A stretch of 64,000 nt of DNA from Roseivirga sp. (GTDB lineage: Bacteria; Bacteroidota; Bacteroidia; Cytophagales; Cyclobacteriaceae). Where the stretch lies: contig JAGYIY010000001.1 in the NCBI GenBank assembly GCA_018402485.1, positions 714,001 through 778,000 on the forward strand, in the 5' to 3' direction. Below are positions 61,957 to 64,000 of the stretch, in pieces (positions within the stretch are counted from its first letter, which is position 1; each line of letters opens with the position of its first letter). Below the pieces are notes generated by a model. The model made no database searches. It was not told where the DNA came from and saw only the letters and a list, made by a program, of their open reading frames with translations. The position numbers and the translations under genes were made by a program.

Positions 61957-64000
61957 TTAAAAGATATTATAAGTAAAACCTAAGCTCACGGTTCTACGTG
62001 GCCTCAACAATGTAAAAAGCTGACTTTCTGCACCAAAAGACTCGAAACGTGATTCTCTTTCATCGTCAAGTAAATTATCAACTTTTAAACTAAATGCATA
62101 TTGCTGTTCGGCACCAAACGACTTATTGATATTTAACATGAGGTTGTTGAATGGCATGGTATAAATGTTTGGTCGATCGGCAATACCCACAAACTCCAAT
62201 GTTTTGCCTTGTACATTATAAAATACGCTTAAAGAGAGTGAGTTGTCAGGTTTCTGATACGTCAAACCAGCATTGATAATGTAAGGAGCTTGTCCGGCCA
62301 TTTCTCTTTCTGCATCAATGGTTTCTCCTGGTCTGGCATTGTCTTGAAAAGATTTAAGTTCGGTATTACTTCTCAGAATTTTCGAATCTACAATAGTTGT
62401 ATTTCCCACAAATGTAAAATTGTTAAATACAGTACCTAAAAAATCAAGATTTTTACGTAGTTCGAATTCGAAACCCAAAACTTCACCATCACCTACGTTT
62501 CGAGGTTGAAAGTTATTGGCAATTTGTACGTACTGAACCATTTCGATGGGATTATCAAAGGTCTTGTAAAAGGCGCTTACAGAAATAGATTGTGCTCCTG
62601 ATAAGAATTTTTCAAAGCGGAGGTCGAAGTTATCAATACGTGTTGATTGTAAGTTACCATCCCATACTTGCTCTCCAGTAACTACATTCACATCAGGAAA
62701 GAATCCTCCAATAAAAGTTCTACCGGTCAAAGGATCAAAGATATTGGCGAAAGAAGCTTCCTTCAATGATGGTCGTGCGATGGTTCGCGCATATGACAAC
62801 CTTAAATTTGTATTTTCCTCTACAGCATAAATAAAATTCATTGCAGGAAAGAAATCAGTGTCGCTTAAAACCTCTTCGTTTTGAAGAACAAAAGTGCCCG
62901 TCTGATCTTCTCCGGTATAGTTCTGGACATAGTTTTCGAACCTTACACCAAAGGTGGATTTCAATCTGTCTGTTAGGGCCAAATCAGTAGATACGTAACC
63001 CGCATAGGCATTTACGTTAGCGTCATATAAGTTGGTATTTCTGGGGATGAAAAGTGCATCAAATGTAACTCCATTTCTATTTTCAGGAGTCCATATATTT
63101 TCAGGCTGTAAGATATCATCTGGGTTTCCGGTGAGAACAGTACTATTGGTACGAAACTGAAAGTTTCGGATAGAAAAAGCCCTGTCTTTATAATCATAAG
63201 CCCCACCAAATTTAATTTTTGATTCTCGTCCATTAAATGAAAGTTTCTTCGTCATATCTACCTTTGAAGAAAGATTATCTTCTTCTAAATTTCTCCAAAT
63301 CCTTTCGGGTAAGCCGGACTCAGTACCAATGGTAAATTCATCGCCTCCGGAGTCGGTACGCATACGAGTGAAACGAATGTCTGGATCTTCTATGCTGGAT
63401 CGCGTAGGCGAAACTCTCCAGTTAAGTTCCCATCCACCTTCATTAAAGAAATGATCTCCCGAAAGTAGAATATTTGTAAGCTCTCTTTGATTATATTCTA
63501 AATTGTGTTGAAATCCTTGGAACACAGCTCCTTGATCACTTCCCAAATAATCGAAGATACCCGCCTTTGATTCTCCATTTTGTAGTTTGAGTAAATTAAA
63601 TCGGTATTTAGCATTTTCTCCTTTGAGAGCTAAACCTAGCAAGCCACCCAAAAGTACATTGTTGGTTCCAAAATCGCCTGATTGGTCTTCACGCAAATTC
63701 ATCTCAAATACATTGAGCTGATTGTCTTTTGCCCATCTGTTAAATTGGGCGCCTTCATAATACTGGGTTGTGTTTTTGTAATTGAGAGATGCGTTATAGC
63801 CAAAAGTGAGGTTGCCAATTTTAAACTGGTCTGCTCTGGCTAGTCCAAAGTCCATATCCATTCCGCTGCGCTGGCGCATGGCAGCAAGGTTTGTGTTAAA
63901 ACTTCTTAAAATACCCGTGTAATCAGCTGCCTTATCAGGGTTTCCAAGAGCTTCAGCCAAAAACGGTAAATCGTTACGATCTCCAGTCGGAATCTCACGG
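61957..64000 (-). CDS. TonB-dependent receptor, N-terminal part cut by window edge
   Basis: The frame is open from a stop at 61957-61959 to the right edge, at least 680 residues, with no start in view. The protein shows outer-membrane barrel features: many aromatic-flanked strands (TTQYYEGAQFNRWAKDNQ, SISVSAFYKTFDNPIEMV, VRFENYVQNYT) and an end LGFTYNIF with the terminal Phe required for outer-membrane insertion. RLSYARTIARPSLKE is a frequent TonB-receptor barrel segment. Plug and signal peptide would lie beyond 64000. The ligand is unknown. Confidence 0.87.
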   Translation of the reverse strand, partial: REIPTGDRNDLPFLAEALGNPDKAADYTGILRSFNTNLAAMRQRSGMDMDFGLARADQFKIGNLTFGYNASLNYKNTTQYYEGAQFNRWAKDNQLNVFEMNLREDQSGDFGTNNVLLGGLLGLALKGENAKYRFNLLKLQNGESKAGIFDYLGSDQGAVFQGFQHNLEYNQRELTNILLSGDHFFNEGGWELNWRVSPTRSSIEDPDIRFTRMRTDSGGDEFTIGTESGLPERIWRNLEEDNLSSKVDMTKKLSFNGRESKIKFGGAYDYKDRAFSIRNFQFRTNSTVLTGNPDDILQPENIWTPENRNGVTFDALFIPRNTNLYDANVNAYAGYVSTDLALTDRLKSTFGVRFENYVQNYTGEDQTGTFVLQNEEVLSDTDFFPAMNFIYAVEENTNLRLSYARTIARPSLKEASFANIFDPLTGRTFIGGFFPDVNVVTGEQVWDGNLQSTRIDNFDLRFEKFLSGAQSISVSAFYKTFDNPIEMVQYVQIANNFQPRNVGDGEVLGFEFELRKNLDFLGTVFNNFTFVGNTTIVDSKILRSNTELKSFQDNARPGETIDAEREMAGQAPYIINAGLTYQKPDNSLSLSVFYNVQGKTLEFVGIADRPNIYTMPFNNLMLNINKSFGAEQQYAFSLKVDNLLDDERESRFESFGAESQLFTLLRPRRTVSLGFTYNIF

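Overview
The window looks like chromosomal DNA of a Bacteroidota bacterium, most likely of the Cytophagales. The evidence is the gene content: TonB-dependent receptors with a carboxypeptidase-like N-terminal domain, a GldJ/GldK-like SUMF1-fold lipoprotein, a DUF4175 coiled-coil protein, LytS/LytTR signalling, and Bacteroidota-type YbeY and zinc metalloprotease. The DNA is moderately AT-rich and genes are tightly packed, often with 4-bp GTGA/ATGA start-stop overlaps. No rRNA, tRNA, CRISPR array, prophage or insertion sequence was recognised. The left edge cuts a GH20 hexosaminidase and the right edge cuts a TonB-dependent receptor.

Layout. 1-1842: divergent GH20 hexosaminidase and Tat-type N4-(GlcNAc)-asparaginase, a possible glycoprotein-degrading pair; a decayed DUF418 gene lies just downstream. 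2232-4891: Rieske protein and TonB receptor. 4888-8769: type III polyketide synthase, methyltransferase, UbiA-like prenyltransferase and FAD oxidoreductase, a compact candidate pathway for a modified phenolic lipid or quinone. 8895-16927: secreted metalloprotease, epimerase, LOG protein, HAD phosphatase and UvrA. 16977-22877: MarR regulator and a fadN-fadA-fadE beta-oxidation operon. 23034-35548: a long minus-strand block with TPR protein, Ig-like lipoprotein, methyltransferase, MnmG, YbeY, an RsbW-like ATPase, DUF4175 protein, ExoIII and an AhpD-like protein.

The most notable signals lie inside that block. The 327-bp gap at 25079-25405 holds two perfect and four near-perfect DnaA-box-like 9-mers beside an AT-rich stretch. 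The mnmG-ybeY gap holds two near-ideal parS (ParB-binding) palindromes. Together they suggest that this is the replication-origin region, though dnaA, parA and parB are not in the window.

Right half. 35578-41396: ComF, the GldJ/K-like lipoprotein, a LytS/LytTR pair and a DUF4143 ATPase preceded by a 33-bp tandem repeat. 41423-48487: Mfd, an unaccompanied heme-copper oxidase subunit III-like protein, a hemolysin III-type membrane protein, RluD-like pseudouridine synthase and a D-cysteine desulfhydrase-like enzyme. 48661-49906: a PIN-toxin/antitoxin pair bracketed by two 109-bp imperfect direct repeats, the clearest accessory island. 50172-64000: RadA, an SNF2-type helicase, RbfA and a LolC/E-like permease, a membrane protein, RpiB, TatC, GlyA, a retropepsin-PDZ protein and the cut TonB receptor. 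Much of this half is housekeeping DNA repair, translation and envelope function.
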